From positions 146,501-210,500 of the forward strand of contig CAXKVR010000118.1 in NCBI GenBank assembly GCA_964058845.1: a stretch of 64,000 nt of DNA, read 5' to 3'. The DNA is from Carex sylvatica (Eukaryota > Streptophyta > Magnoliopsida > Poales > Cyperaceae). Of this stretch, positions 48,059-60,912 are shown piece after piece; the stretch's first letter is position 1, and the number at the start of each line of letters is the position of its first letter. The notes beneath the pieces are model-generated. The model was not told the origin of the DNA, did no database searches, and saw only the letters and a program-made list of their open reading frames with translations. The translations under genes and the position numbers were made by a program.

Positions 48059-48462
48059 AAAAGGTCGGCTACAGAAAAAGCCGTTATATCAAAGATATGG
48101 AATCGAAGATATCGGAGATATCGACGATTTAGAAATTAATGCCGCGAACAAAAAAAGATTTGGGTATCATGGAAAAACTTGGAGAAGAAGGATTCATCGA
48201 TTTAGGAAGCTACCGGAGGGGTTTTGGGGCTTAGAGCTCACATCACTGTGACTGTGAGGCAACATAAATTTTTAAGTTTAGATCAGAAACGTTCGATCTA
48301 ATTGGACGGTCTGGATCTAAAGAGAAATATTACCTCAGAGATTGGACTCGGGGTTTAAGGGTTTATGTTCGTATTTTTTTCTTGTTGAACCGAATATTGA
48401 TGGAAAAGATGGCCCACCAGTCATAGATTGTATAGATTGTGGCGCTGAAAAAGAGGAAAGGA

Positions 48463-48585
48463 ATGGATAAGAATGAACCAGCGCCGGATGAGAAGAGACG
48501 AAGGTCTATTGAGCCTTCTTGTAGCGATCCACATCCATCCACTAGCTGCTTAGTAAATGCTAATAAACGACTAAACGCTCCATAA
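48463..48585 (+). CDS. 40-codon ORF with coding-like composition
   Basis: ATG at 48463 opens MDKNEPAPDEKRRRSIEPSC and ends NANKRLNAP. Charged, low-hydrophobic composition looks like a translated exon rather than AT-rich noise, but no splice site or homologue is recognised. It could be a scrap of a decayed gene. Confidence 0.2.
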   Translation: MDKNEPAPDEKRRRSIEPSCSDPHPSTSCLVNANKRLNAP

Positions 48586-48589
48586 AAGC

Positions 48590-50395
48590 TTCAAGTTCTG
48601 AAACCACATAATATCTATATAGGAATGTGAACGTTCAGATGTTCAAATTTTATTCCGTTGATTTAATATCTCATTAATTATGTATGCTACAAAATCTATG
48701 CTACGAGAAGTTGATGAATAATATAAAATATATTTTTTTTACTATATTTTCAATCAAGTTAGATTTTTAATGGTCTCCTACCCCAATAATAAAGAAATTA
48801 ATAAATCTAAGTGAATTTTTTTAATTTGTAGTAGTAAAATAACTATAAATTTTAATTAATTCATGAATAAAAAGAGTTTATATGACAGCTGAAGAAATAT
48901 TTAAGCGTGTGTTTTAGACTTTCAACTGATGAAATGTTGTTATATACTTTATAATAATTTACTAATTACTATGAAAAATAATAATTCACTTTTTGTCTTC
49001 TTTTTGTATGTTAATTATCAAAAGAAATGATCGAGTATTATAATTTAAATCTTATTCTTCATATACATCAAAATTCATTTTACCTTTCGAGCTATTAAAA
49101 TTATACCCTTTTAACAACAACTATTTTTAATTGCATTTTAAAATTTAATTTGAATATGAACACACCAGTGTTGTATGCATAATTAGTTTCATGTGTTTCA
49201 AATAATTAGTGAACAAACACATAAATGTAGCTCGAAAGGTATATTAGTTTTGAACAAACATCTATATTAGTAATTATTTAAAATAACTAGTGAACAAACA
49301 CATAAATGTAGTTCTTAATTTATGTTTAATATTAATTTTGAAAAATATACAGTATAATTCAAATTGTGACCGCTTACTAAAATAGATGCTCCATAATCGG
49401 TTTAATAAAGTTTTCAATTTGGGTAATTTTCAGTCGATGATTATTTGGATTTTAAGGGTTTGTTTAAAATTTGGGCAATTTAGGTTTGGTTTAGTTTTGA
49501 TTTTAAGCCCAAATATGATCTAGCTTTTTTTTTTTGAATTATTATGGTTCACAGGAAATTGATTTTGGGTTGTGGTTATATTTTCATTTATCAACTTAGA
49601 TCGTAAGTTGGATTGAGCGAGTTGAGGTATTTGTGTGGATCGGGTTAAGATCTGTATTAGATTCGGATCTAACTATATCAAAAATTTATAGTAAAATTAC
49701 GAGGTGGAGCTATCATGCTTGAAAGTAAAATTCCTGTTTTATTTTCTGTTTATATTTTGCAATTTCAAATTTTAATCAGTCGATATGAATCATTCAATAT
49801 GATCTCTATATTAAAATGTATTTGAATATCAGATTTTACATTTCTTGAAAATAATTTACTATATTTTACAATAAAACACTGTTTTTTTATGATCCACAGT
49901 TTTTTGAAAAAAAAAAATGATTTGAAAAAAACTGAAACCTCAGAATTTGATTATTTTGGATCATAGAAAGAATATAATAAATTGAGGTTACGGGCCTGCT
50001 GCTTGTTGGATGTGTCTATGTACATTTATATATGGACCCCAGAAAACAGTGTGTTGATAAATAAGTTATAATACTTACTGAGGGCCTTCACAATGCATTT
50101 TATACTTCATGATTTATTGCCTTCTGATTTTTGTAGCTGCAAACTTTCCTTTGAAATGCTTTCTGTTTTGCTCGACTACTTTTCATTTACCTGCTTGCTA
50201 AATTGGACCCTTTGGATGCATATAATATGCATTAAAATGCACAAATTATAAATTGCAAGATGATTTCTCTACCTTTGAATGCATATAATATGCATTTAAA
50301 TACACGAATTATCAAACTGCATTGTGATGATTTCTCTATATATATTGTTGCTGCCAGTGAGGCACAATAATAATCATTTTTTGATATTTATATAT
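48590..50395. other. gene-free stretch with repeat fragments
   Basis: AT-rich. 49790-49930 resembles one arm of the foldback family (ATCTCTATATTAAAATGT, AATAATTTACTATATTTTA). 50065-50155 is the inverted copy of the 3740-3830 repeat. No gene seen. Confidence 0.4.
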
Positions 50396-50399
50396 ATTG

Positions 50400-50664
50400 C
50401 TTCTGATTTTACTGTTTTGTTAAGCCACCGTTGGATCAGCAATTTTTAAAGTGGCTTAATAAATAGTAAAAAAAAATCAGAAAAATATAAAATTTGGTCT
50501 CCAAGCACATTTCAATATAGAGATCACATCTAACGATGCAGATCGTCTTTTTAAATTTTGGAAATAAAAAAATAACTTGTAAGCATATACCCTCATATGC
50601 TTATGTAAGTAGAGTAGCCAATCTCTCTCTCTCTCTCTCTCTCTCTCTAGAGAGAGAGAGAGGA
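50400..50664. mobile_element. half foldback MITE and CT/GA palindrome
   Basis: 50400-50620 matches the right half of the 14970-15393 element (CCACCGTTGGATCAGC, GTGGCTTAATAAATAGTAAA, CCAAGCACAT) and ends GTAGAGTAGCCAATCTC. A (CT)n run (about 50622-50648) then turns into (GA)n (to about 50664) and GGAGTTGGCTATTCTAC, an inverted copy of the terminus. Two element ends therefore meet head to head. Confidence 0.65.
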
Positions 50665-50962
50665 GTTGGCTATTCTACTTCCATGATAAAATAAGATTGA
50701 TTGATTCAAGTGAAAAAAAAATTGTGGTAAGAGATATGGCAGGTTTGACTTCATGTCAAGGATAATTGCCTCAGGTTTGACTTTAAAGTGAGAGTTACAA
50801 GGTGGTCCCCTGCTGAGGTAGTGAAAGAGACACCACAATCAGCCATTACAACCTCGAATTTTTCATTCGTATTTTAATTACGATGGTGCAAATTGAAATG
50901 GATACTTTTGGAAACAAACTGTTTGACGAAATGCATGACAGAAGTCAGATGCCCCTATCTAT

Positions 50963-51180
50963 GAGTCCACATTGTCTGCATTAACTCAAAAGAGAATTTT
51001 TTGAGTTAATGTATTTAGACTGTCTGATTGTAAATGGAGCTCATCCGGCTCCAGTTTATAATGTAGAGATCTTTATTATTAGTGTGGATTTAATCTGCAC
51101 GAATCTTAAAACTAATCTGACCGTTCATAAATATTAACTCAAAAGATTCCTTTTTGAGTTAATGCAGAGGATACGAATTC
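50963..51180. mobile_element. MITE family A, 218 bp, perfect 9-bp TSD
   Basis: Termini GAGTCCACATTGTCTGCATT and, on the other strand, GAATTCGTATCCTCTGCATT. Flanked by CCTATCTAT on both sides (50954-50962 and 51181-51189). Non-coding. Confidence 0.88.
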
Positions 51181-51189
51181 CCTATCTAT

Positions 51190-52208
51190 CATGGCTTGTC
51201 ATCCCTTTTGTGTTAAATCCGAATAAGAGTATATATACTCGTCTCATCATATGCAAAATATTATTGAGAGAGTTTATTTGGCCTATGCTATGCATATAAG
51301 TGAATCCTCCTGAACGTCGGAAATATTTAACTAAATTTTAATTCTGTATTTGCCAAATTTTTAATAAGATGAGAATTCTGTAACTAGCCATATTAAATAA
51401 TTAAAACTCTACTTTACTGTTTATTATAGGAATATATTGCCCATAAGTCTTTGCTGACTCCTTAGGGAACATTTTCATTCTACAACTCTATTTGAACTTA
51501 ATTTTTACACCTCTGCTCTATTTTCCCTGTATACCTAGAACAGCCTGACTGACAATTGAAATTATGTGTATCAAAAATAAATAAGTGAAACATTTAAATA
51601 TATTTTAAATTGTAAAATAAATGTCACGGTGGCTAAGTGGCCAGAGAAACTACAACAGGAGAAATCAGAGTCGTGTATACCTCTCAAATGTTTATATGAC
51701 ATTATTGAAGTTAAGAGGAAACTAAAAATCGACACAGCCATCTGACTTAGAATCGATGAAGGTGTTGGCCTAGCAGTAGCTAGGTCTGTAGTGGAGAAAC
51801 ACTACCATCTGAAATTGTTGCCATGGAGGCGATGGGATCAATAAAATTGAGAGAAGGTGGTAATATTAAAAAAAGAATAAGAAGAGAGTGCGCAGATGGG
51901 GAGGAGGAGAGATGGATTTCAAAGAAGAAGAAAAAGATGAGAATATTTAGAAATAATGGACATGTCTATTTAAAATTAAAGGGTGTATTGGTCAATTTAA
52001 TTTTAAAAATAATTAAATAAAATGTTAAATATTTAAATGGGTATAGAAAAAAGATGTTAAATTTAGATGGGTATATTGGATATTGTGGTGTTTTGATGGA
52101 GATATTGACTATTTTGAAAATTTAGATGGTCACACGAGAAATTTTCCCTAAATATAAATAGGATTTGGCTTGATAATATGATATGTGTGAATTCTTGCAC
52201 CATAAAAG
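51190..52208. other. gene-free stretch
   Basis: GGTGGCTAAGTGG at about 51629 resembles a Pol III A box but no B box follows at the right distance. The open frame at 51823-52020 is a purine-rich low-complexity run. Nothing else recognised. Confidence 0.35.
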
Positions 52209-52218
52209 AATTTACATG

Positions 52219-52339
52219 GAGAAAGGGGAGGTAGTACAATTGGCTAGAAAAATATCCTAGAGTTGTTGTACCCGAAGGTCGAGAGTTCGATTCCCCCTCA
52301 CAAACCTTGGTAGCTACTACCAAGTTTTAAAAAAAAAAA
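52219..52339 (+). mobile_element. tRNA-derived SINE with target duplication
   Basis: A box TAGTACAATTGG (52232-52243) and B box AGTTCGATTCC (52284-52294) are spaced as in a tRNA-like Pol III promoter. The unit ends in an A tail of about 12 nt and is flanked by the 10-bp duplication AATTTACATG (52209-52218 and 52340-52349). Confidence 0.75.
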
Positions 52340-52410
52340 AATTTACATGAAAGTTAACTCACAAAAAAATTATTTAGATCATATCATTTGTGTTTCTACT
52401 ATATGTATAA

Positions 52411-52940
52411 AAATTGTCCTTCAACAAGTTAAATAAATAAATTATTTACTCCTGTCATCTCATATGGACAGTGTTTTAAAAATTGGTTCTTATGCGGTAT
52501 TCGAAAAGCCAACGCATACTGCATATACGGTATACTGCCGCATATACAGATTTTTATTCAGATTTATATATGCGAATTTTAAAATAAAAATTCATATTAA
52601 TTTGTATACAAAGAAAATATTTATGATGGACAGTACATATTAAACTGGTGATGAAATGTTAAAATATCAATTCTCATCTCAAATTGTACTTCAACAAGTT
52701 AAATAAATAAATTATTTACTCCTGTCATCTCATATGGACAGTGTTTTAAAAATTAGTTCTTATGCGGTATTCGGAAAGCCAACGCATACTGCATATACGG
52801 TATACTGCCGCATATACGGATTTTTATTCAGATTTATATTTGCGAATTTTAAAATAAAAATTCATATTAATTTGTATACAAAGAAAATATTTATGATGGA
52901 CAGTACATATTAAACTGGTGATGAAATGTTAAAATATCAA
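52411..52940. repeat. tandem duplication, period about 270 bp
   Basis: Two nearly identical head-to-tail copies (start AAATTGT.CTTCAACAAG, end GATGAAATGTTAAAATATCAA) containing GCATATACGG repeats. Only a handful of differences, so the event is recent. Confidence 0.9.
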
Positions 52941-52949
52941 ATTTGTTTT

Positions 52950-54600
52950 AATTCTTTAAGTTTGAATTGGGCGAGTTTCAAAATCGTTTCACTTCAAATT
53001 GATATAATTTTGAATTGTCGACTATCGTTAATTTAAACTGTATTTACGCCAATTTAATTATTTTCTTAATGGATCGAGTTATATTGGGTCTTGAGTTCAA
53101 ATAAAAATATATTAGAAGTGTCGTTTATATATTTTTATATCGGCAATTAATAATGGTAATAAGTGATACTAGTGGTATAGTTTTATTAATTTAGAATAAA
53201 TATTGAAAGATATTTTTATATTTTACGTTCTTCAACAATAAATATATTTTACATTCTACAACATGAGTATATAATATTATTTTGGACTCTACTAACAAAT
53301 TACACATAATCTTTAAACTTAAGTTAGACCAACATAAGCAGCATTGAATTCTTAAATCAGAACATTTGTTGATAGCCAAATTAATTATGATGAACTATTT
53401 GATTTGTGGCTGTATTTTTCTTAAAGTTGACGTATTAGAGTATTGACATTGTATTTAAAATGTTGCTTCTATATGAGACATTTAAGCATAACTTTATATC
53501 ACCTTAATTTTAGCCTTTAATGATGCAATTCAGTACCGTATGTTGGTACATTCTGATCATAATATACATTTAAAATATAAAACGTGTTTGTCTTTAATTA
53601 TAACATCTTTTATAAACCACAAAACAAATATACACGTAAAGAAATACTATGATAACAATTCACATGTTCAAGTAGGCAAAAGGTTCATGCATCCATGAAA
53701 TGATTATCAGGTCTTATATGAACTAATGCATTGTTATTATCATGAACCACATCAAACACTACATTAATGCATTGTTATCATTAATGTCCCGAAATAAGCT
53801 GAAAGAATAATACGAATATTACCAATATAAAATTTCAACTCTTGTTAAAAATTAAGTTGTTATAAATAAATAAAGAATTAATTAGTAATAATAAATTAGC
53901 ATACAGAATCAAATGTTTAATGAGAGAGCTTTTGAAGATCATTAAATCATACAACTTTAATCTTTTAGCTGTAAGAGGGGTTACATATTAAGTTGCACAA
54001 TGCAAATTAGTTTATGATGATCTCAAGTTTCATAAGCAAATAATTAATAAGAACCAATTTTTTTATTACTAGCAAAAATACAACAATTTTATCGCCATAC
54101 TAATCATGAGTTTGATTTTTGAATATAAAAAATTTCATAATTTTTGAATTGTAAACGTGCTTACTAACGAAAATAAAATAAAGAAAGAAAGGAAATGAGT
54201 TCATTTAATCGTCACATATTTGCTAATTTTTTTTTAAGGCGTTAGTTTTAACGAAACAAAGAAGCTGTATTTTAATAAGATTTAATTTCCGTTTGACTGT
54301 CAGTCAAACCGTACGTAGACTGTAGATGAATAATACTGTCTCCATCAAGAATTAGATATATAGATAGATTTCACAATATTAAAAAAAAAAAATTAGATAG
54401 CAATTTTATTTATATTCAGATTTATACTTTTTTTTGTCAAAATGTTATATTGACAAAAATAATATTAATTTCTATTCACTCACTAGAAATTAAATTTGAG
54501 AGATATCCAAAAGAGTACCACTAAAGTGTTTTTAAGTTCATCAAGTCTACTTGTAAGCTCAGTTATAAAATATATCGGATTGATTTTAAATAACGAATTT
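52950..54600. other. gene-free AT-rich stretch
   Basis: Nothing recognised beyond A/T runs. Confidence 0.35.
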
Positions 54601-54611
54601 GAACCGTTAAA

Positions 54612-55165
54612 ATTAGAGCTGAAAACGGAGCCGGATAATTTGCTTTGAATCCGAGCAAAATCCATATCCGTATTAAACGGATCCGGATAATTACAGTGCA
54701 TATAGAATTGTTCCGGATGCAGATTCGGATAAAATCCGTGAATCCTTAACATAAAATATTCATCTTGGGTTTTATGGGCTTTATTGCAACCTTACATAAA
54801 ATATTCATCTTTAATCAATACTTATATAAAAGTGTTTAATAATTTGTATTTTGTGGTATTACTTCTAAAAATAAAAGGAATGTTTTGATTATAATATTTT
54901 TATTATATTATATAAGTAGTTATTGGAGTAAATTATTTATATGATTTGATTATCCGATCATTATTTGTTTTATATCCGTATTTGAATCCGTATTCGTGGA
55001 CTATCCGTTCCGTATCCGTATCCGTTTAAGACGAATTTGATTTTGAATTTTGATATCCGTTTATTATCTGTATCTGTATTCGTATCCGCTGATTATCTGA
55101 CGAATGCGAATATAGTATCAGCATTATCCGCTCTGTATCCACTCCGTTTTCATCTCCAAACATGA
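54612..55165. mobile_element. hAT MITE remnant (CGGATA family)
   Basis: Left end TAGAGCTGAAAACGGAGCCG and right end (minus strand) TGGAGATGAAAACGGAGTGG are similar inverted termini, with GGATACGGAT-rich subterminal DNA. The flanking octamers do not match, so it may be two fragments. A related fragment with end TAGGGGTGTAAACGGAGCGG starts at 55504. Confidence 0.45.
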
Positions 55166-55503
55166 TTCTATATTTTGTATAGGGTAAAATTAGGATGTTC
55201 TTAAGTTTACAAAGTCTATTTGTGAACATAGCTCTAAAATTTATCGGATTGATTTCAAATGACGAATTCAAGCCATTGAAACTCATTTATCTTACGAGTA
55301 ATGCGTGTATATACAAAAAATTTGAACTTTCAAATTGATTAGTGTAAAGTCAAGTGGTGAAACTCGGAAGGTTCATAAATTAATTTTATTGTATTTATTT
55401 TTTGCACTCTTTTTTACCACTTAACTCTATACAAAATTAATTTAAAATATATATTTTTTAAATGTAAACACTAGTGCTCATAATGTAGACGGATTTTAAC
55501 TAG

Positions 55504-55700
55504 GGGTGTAAACGGAGCGGATACGGAGCGGATAATGCTGATACTATATCCGCATACGTCAGAGAATGAACGGATACGAATACGGATAGTAAACGGATAT
55601 CAAAATTCAAAATCAAATCCGCCTTAAACGGATACGGATACGGAACGGATAGTCCACAGATACAAATTTGAATACGAATATAAAACAAATAATTAATGGT
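55504..55700 (+). mobile_element. hAT MITE end fragment
   Basis: Begins TAGGGGTGTAAACGGAGCGG, followed by the typical GGATACGGAT subterminal repeats, and is inverted relative to about 54960-55160. The partner end was not found before the LTR-like block. Confidence 0.5.
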
Positions 55701-55718
55701 CGGATAATTAAGATATAT

Positions 55719-58330
55719 TGTCACATCCCGCAGCCACGGGTCGCAACAGTTTCCTGCCGTAAGCATACAACACCGTGTATACTTACATGGCATTTCAACA
55801 CACACTCAGAAATACATAACAAAATATATAAAATAAGTCATATATATAATAATCCCTATACACGAAACTGGTACAACTATAACAATCAAAAGTATCTCCT
55901 ACGGATACCAACCGTCAAGTATGACATAGAGAGCTATACAACAAAAATTAGTATATATACTATACACATCTCTAGTCAAATAACAAAACTAACGACTATG
56001 GTAAGGGTGACATATACCGGGGACCTAATACTCGCGTGCCTCCTCATACCCAGACCCAGTCGCACCAAAACCTGTAAAAGTACCCAAAGGGTGGGGGTGA
56101 GAATTTCATTCTCAGTGCGAAATTGCCACAAACAGGTTATTGGACTTGCAATCAGACTCTATCTTCATAAAAATAAAACTCATACGAAATCACTTTCACA
56201 ATTCTACCACAATATATGTATATATGAATGCATATGCTTAACAACAGATAATCAAATGAAATTCAACTATTGGAATATTCAAATCGAAGTTCAAACGAGC
56301 ACATAACAGGCTTAAATCATTTTAATAAGGGTAGTAGCACCCACAGATGTTCCACCGAACTCATCTCTTTTATCTGACCTTCGTCTGTAGGGTTACTGAC
56401 ACCTACAGACGTACCACCCATCTGGACCCTTTATCTGACACCCTTCTGCAGTGCTTTAGCTTAACCGTTTTCTAAGGCCTGGTTTGAAATCATATCACAA
56501 AAATTTACTTCAGAACTCAAGATGTCGCAATATTCATTTGACCTTCCAAATGTACTATCACGTAGGATAATACTTCTGATCCACATACGTTACACACAAG
56601 TCACCCACAAACACCATCACAATCACAATCAAAATCAACATATAAATATATATATAGTCACCCCTCGTCCCAACCGGTACTGGAAAACATGAGGGTCGTT
56701 CACCTAATGTCCCAGAAGGATCATGTGATCAAAGTCAACTGATACAGCTTAACTTTGCAAATTTCATTCATAGGGTCAAAGTCAGCTATACAACTCAACT
56801 TTACCAATTCAATCTCAATGATTTTCATAATCGATAATTTGTGGTGATTTTCAACCAATCTGATCACAGAATAACAATTCAATTTGGCAACCGGACGCAA
56901 ATGCAAATCAACTATATCACATGAATTCCAACAATTATGCAACAAAAATCAAACATTCAACATGATGATTCGAGCAATAATCTAATTTATGAAAATAAAA
57001 CATCAAACAAGTCCAAGGACTCCGCACCTGATCACGACGAGCGTACAGCGAAGCTACGGGTCAGGCGTCTCGAATTGCTCCGCAAAGTCTGGCTCTACCG
57101 AGCTTACACCTATATTATACGTGTTCATTTGGTTTATACTTGGTTCAATGGTCGAAAGGTTCGATTGAGTGACACGAGTCATTTCCTATTTTCTTAACCA
57201 AATTCGTATACTCTTTTTATTGGTTTCCTTACTTAACACTTCTTAACCATCGCGCACTTATGCGAGGTCCTCTAAACCATATATCATCTCAATTTAGTAA
57301 CAATTCATTTACCGATTGGTTAAACTCTAATTTGGTCGAAATCCGACTTAACCGATACACGTGCTAGTATTTCAAGATCAAAAGGTAACCCTACCGATTA
57401 CAAGTCTAATTGGTCGGTTTAGCCTAATCAATCGACCGCATTTCTCAATTTCAGATTTGGTACCGAAAAACCCTAAAACTGGAGATTCTCAAAATTGAGA
57501 TGAAAACGAGAAAAGAATTGATACATAACCAACAAGGAAGTTCAAAAGGGTTAGTCTACAACTAATTCAACACAAATCTCGAGTTTAAAATGAAAACCCG
57601 AGCAATCGAGAAAAATTCAAGATTTCGAGAGAGAAAATGAGAGAAAGAAATACTGAATAGATGGGCTAGGGGAGATCTACGATCAATTCCTCGGCGCTAC
57701 CTTCGATTTTGAGGGCTCTGTGGCAAATTTGGAGGCTCTCTCTCTTTTCTTCTCTCTTGGGCGGAACACACAGAAAGAGGGGAAAAAGGGCGGAGGAGAA
57801 AGAGAGAAAGGAAAAGAAAGAAATATGAGTTTTGATTAAAAATCCCTTTGAGTGCGGACGCACTCGTTTTCAGTGCGGGTCGGCCACCCGCACTCAGCCC
57901 TTGTCATAATTCAAACCGAACAGAAAACACCGAAGAAAACCCTAGTGCGAACGCACTCATTTTCAGTGCGGGTCAGTCACCCGCACTCATCACTTGGAAA
58001 AATTTTAGAACTTAGAAAAATTCACAGAAAATTCATGAGAGCGGACGCACTTAGTACTTAGTCAAAAATTTTAGAAAAATGGCACTGAATCAAGAAAAGT
58101 CCGAGCCTAATGCGTCCGCATTTAAATTCAGTGCGGGTCGAGACACCCACAATCAGGACTTGGTCAATTTCCAGAAAAAGAGCTGGGGTCAGTGCGGATC
58201 ATCCATCCGCACTCACCACCAGTGCGGATGCACTGAGCTTATAAGGTTCCAGAAACTCAAAATTTCGACGCGGTTTCGATTCACACTTGAATTACTTATC
58301 TAAAAAAACCTTAATTAAGGTTTAAACTAT
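55719..58330 (+). mobile_element. LTR-like block (Ty3/gypsy chromovirus style), incomplete
   Basis: Starts TGTCACATCCCGCAGCCACG and contains phrases usual in such plant LTRs (GGGTGGGGGTGAGAATTTCA.., GCGTACAGCGAAGCTACGGG). There are no gag-pol motifs, primer site or second LTR in the window, and no clean CA end, so it is a solo or truncated LTR and its right limit is approximate. Open frames inside it are incidental. Confidence 0.5.
57850..58245. repeat. palindromic tandem subrepeats in the LTR-like block
   Basis: Four to five degenerate copies, about 100-115 bp apart, of GTGCGGACGCACTC.. followed by CAGTGCGGGTC.. and CACCCGCACTCA. Each unit can form a stem from GTGCGG/CCGCAC. Confidence 0.75.
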
Positions 58331-59160
58331 TATTTTATTAGCACAATTTTCGATTCTAACTTTTAAATCCCTTGAAATAAATTATAAAAACTTCGTAACG
58401 TAAGATATATGAACTTCTAAGATACAAATATTAATTAAAAAATTAAATATAAATATTAATGATAATTATAAGTTAAAGGAGAGGGGAAAATAATGTATTG
58501 GTATAAATTACACTAAAAAAATTAATTAATAATAATTTACTCATACAAAATATATTGAAATTAAGTAGGTTGTCTAATATTAAATTTAATTAAAAGTATT
58601 AACGAAGTTGCTTTAAAATTTTCATTATTGATCATATATCTGCAAATTTAAAATAGGTTTTACTATTTGCAAATTTTAATTAAATTTACAGCAGTTATTG
58701 GGCTTATCCTACAAATTGCGCTGGATTTAAACATACAGGAAAGCTAAATAAACTTGGTCTGGAGAATTTAAACTATCTGGGGCCCATTATTAAGGTAATA
58801 GGTGTATTTAAACCTAGTGCAGACTGGAAGCGAAGTTTCAAATTTATTTGAATTCTCAGCGCTTTGATCCCTTTGCTCCGTATGCACCATAGAGCATGTG
58901 AACCAAACAATAGTACCTCTATACACGGATTCCGTGAAACATTTTCACTCAAGTAGAATTGGTTGAAATATAAACTGGGCTTGGCCCAATATCCAAGTTG
59001 GAAACAATCTCCTGATTACTAGATTTATTATTAGTCCCACAACCTTTATTTTCTAGACGAAGAGTTTGTATATAAGATATAGGTCTGCAGAATTAATCAC
59101 GTGAGTGCGCGGAGTAGAAACTGAATTGGATTAAAAGTGAGTTTCGGATATATGCTGATA
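58331..59160. other. gene-free stretch
   Basis: AT-rich to about 58720, then ordinary DNA. Nothing recognised. Confidence 0.35.
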
Positions 59161-59434
59161 TCTGCTCCGTTTTTTATTCTTGATTAATATCTGAATTCGG
59201 GTAACTTTTGCCTCTTAATGAATTATCCGGATCCGTATCCGGAAAATATTCGCTCCGTATTAAATGAATATGGATTGTTGTTTTTTATTCTTGATTAATA
59301 TCTGAATTCGGGTAACTTTTGCCTCTTAATGAATTATCCGGATCCGTATCCGGAAAATATTCGCTCCGTATTAAATGAATATGGATTGTAATCGGATTCG
59401 AACCGGATAATTTGGCTCCGTTTACATCCCTACA
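59130..59434 (-). mobile_element. hAT MITE fragment
   Basis: Right edge read on the minus strand is TAGGGATGTAAACGGAGCCA, the terminus of the CGGATA-type hAT MITE family. The interior contains the 111-bp tandem duplication listed separately. Confidence 0.55.
59170..59389. repeat. exact tandem duplication, period 111 bp
   Basis: TTTTTTATTCTTGATTAATA through ATGAATATGGATTGT occurs twice head to tail with essentially no differences, inside the hAT MITE fragment. Confidence 0.92.
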
Positions 59435-59439
59435 TGCAT

Positions 59440-60904
59440 GAGATGACAAATTCACAATTTTTGAAAGATGAAAGAGAGAGAGGATGAATTGAGAGTTTGA
59501 TAGGATCTAGAGATATCTAGCATATATGTTGAGGGAACGCTATTCTGTTCGGAGCTTTTAATTTGATTCGTTTGTTTTGATCGGACGGATCAGATTAAAT
59601 CTCAAAATTTAGGTCCTCTCTAACCTGGGCTGTTTGAACGGATCAAATTAAAAAATCCGCACAGCTCTGCAGAGGATACTCTCTCATATGTTGAAAGTAG
59701 ATATTCTCAAATAGCAGTTTTAACAACACAGAAAAAATCAATGGTACTATATATATGTTAAAATCTTCGTCTATAGAATTCGCTACTAAGAACGAATCTA
59801 AACCGTTGAAATTTATTTATTTTATCAGTGATGAATGTACATATAATATTTTGAATATTTTAAATTTATTTAGTATAAAAATTAAATTAAGAAAGAAAAA
59901 GGAACCGGATAATTAAATTTGAGTAATAGTTATGACTAGCCGATTTTTTTCATTTATATCCAATTTTTTTTTTTAAATAACCATATCTCAGACGTATTTT
60001 GAAAACTATCCAAATTGAAAAAATTAATATATTTAATGATTGTTATTTGCAAACAATTAGTCGGAAAATATTCCAAAGGTTTGCAAATAACCCGGATTAA
60101 ATATATTAATTTTTTATTTTTTCAAAAATAGATACAACTTTTTAGAAATTAAATATACTAGAAAGATGACAATATTTTATGTATTTACTTAGAAGTGATT
60201 TTTTAACCGAGATCAATAACTGAGAATCCAAGCATTTTTATTTTTTTTTCTAATAACAAATAAAGAAATATATTAATTTTTCTTACGGCCGTAAAAAATC
60301 CGGCATGAAAAATGTTGATCTGGGTTATTTGTAGCAGTCTTTCGAATAAATCAAATTATATAGTATTTCATTTATTTTTAAAGAAATATATTAAATATTT
60401 CTAATATTTCAATATAAAAATTAAATAAATTATAAGTATTTCTATTTAAATAAAAAAAATGAATCCCAAATTATTTTTTTAATCCTAAAATCAGAAAAAA
60501 AAATTCTTGAAATGGGTTACCAAAATTTTTTTTTTGGGTTTGAGGTCCCAAAAACCGGGAATTTTTTTTTCTAAAAATAGGTGTTAAAACCAAAAAAAAA
60601 ATTTCCCGATTTGAATAGTTTTTAAAATACATCCGTAATTTGAATTTTTTTGTTAATTTTTTTTTATGGATATAAAAAAAAATCGGTATTCCTTCATTAT
60701 CAGTTACAATAATGTCTGCATTAATGAACTTGCTTCTTATGCGATAAATTCTTCCTTCTCTTTCTAAGATTCAAATATAATTGGAGGTAAAACTGGTGAA
60801 ATGGTGCGTTCTACACTTTTACTCGTTCCAAGTTCCAACGTGCTCAAAGTAGAAAGATTTTTCATTCAGTTTGAAACTCGGTCCGATTCAAACCTAAGTA
60901 TTTA
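59440..60904. other. gene-free AT-rich stretch
   Basis: Long A/T homopolymers at about 60240, 60465-60600 and 60640-60690. Nothing else recognised. Confidence 0.35.
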
Positions 60905-60912
60905 ACTATGTT

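Noticed and set aside
55668..56306. 212-codon open frame
   Set aside because: It lies inside the LTR-like block, which also has phrases typical of non-coding LTRs; composition is Ile/Thr/Asn/Tyr-rich noise.
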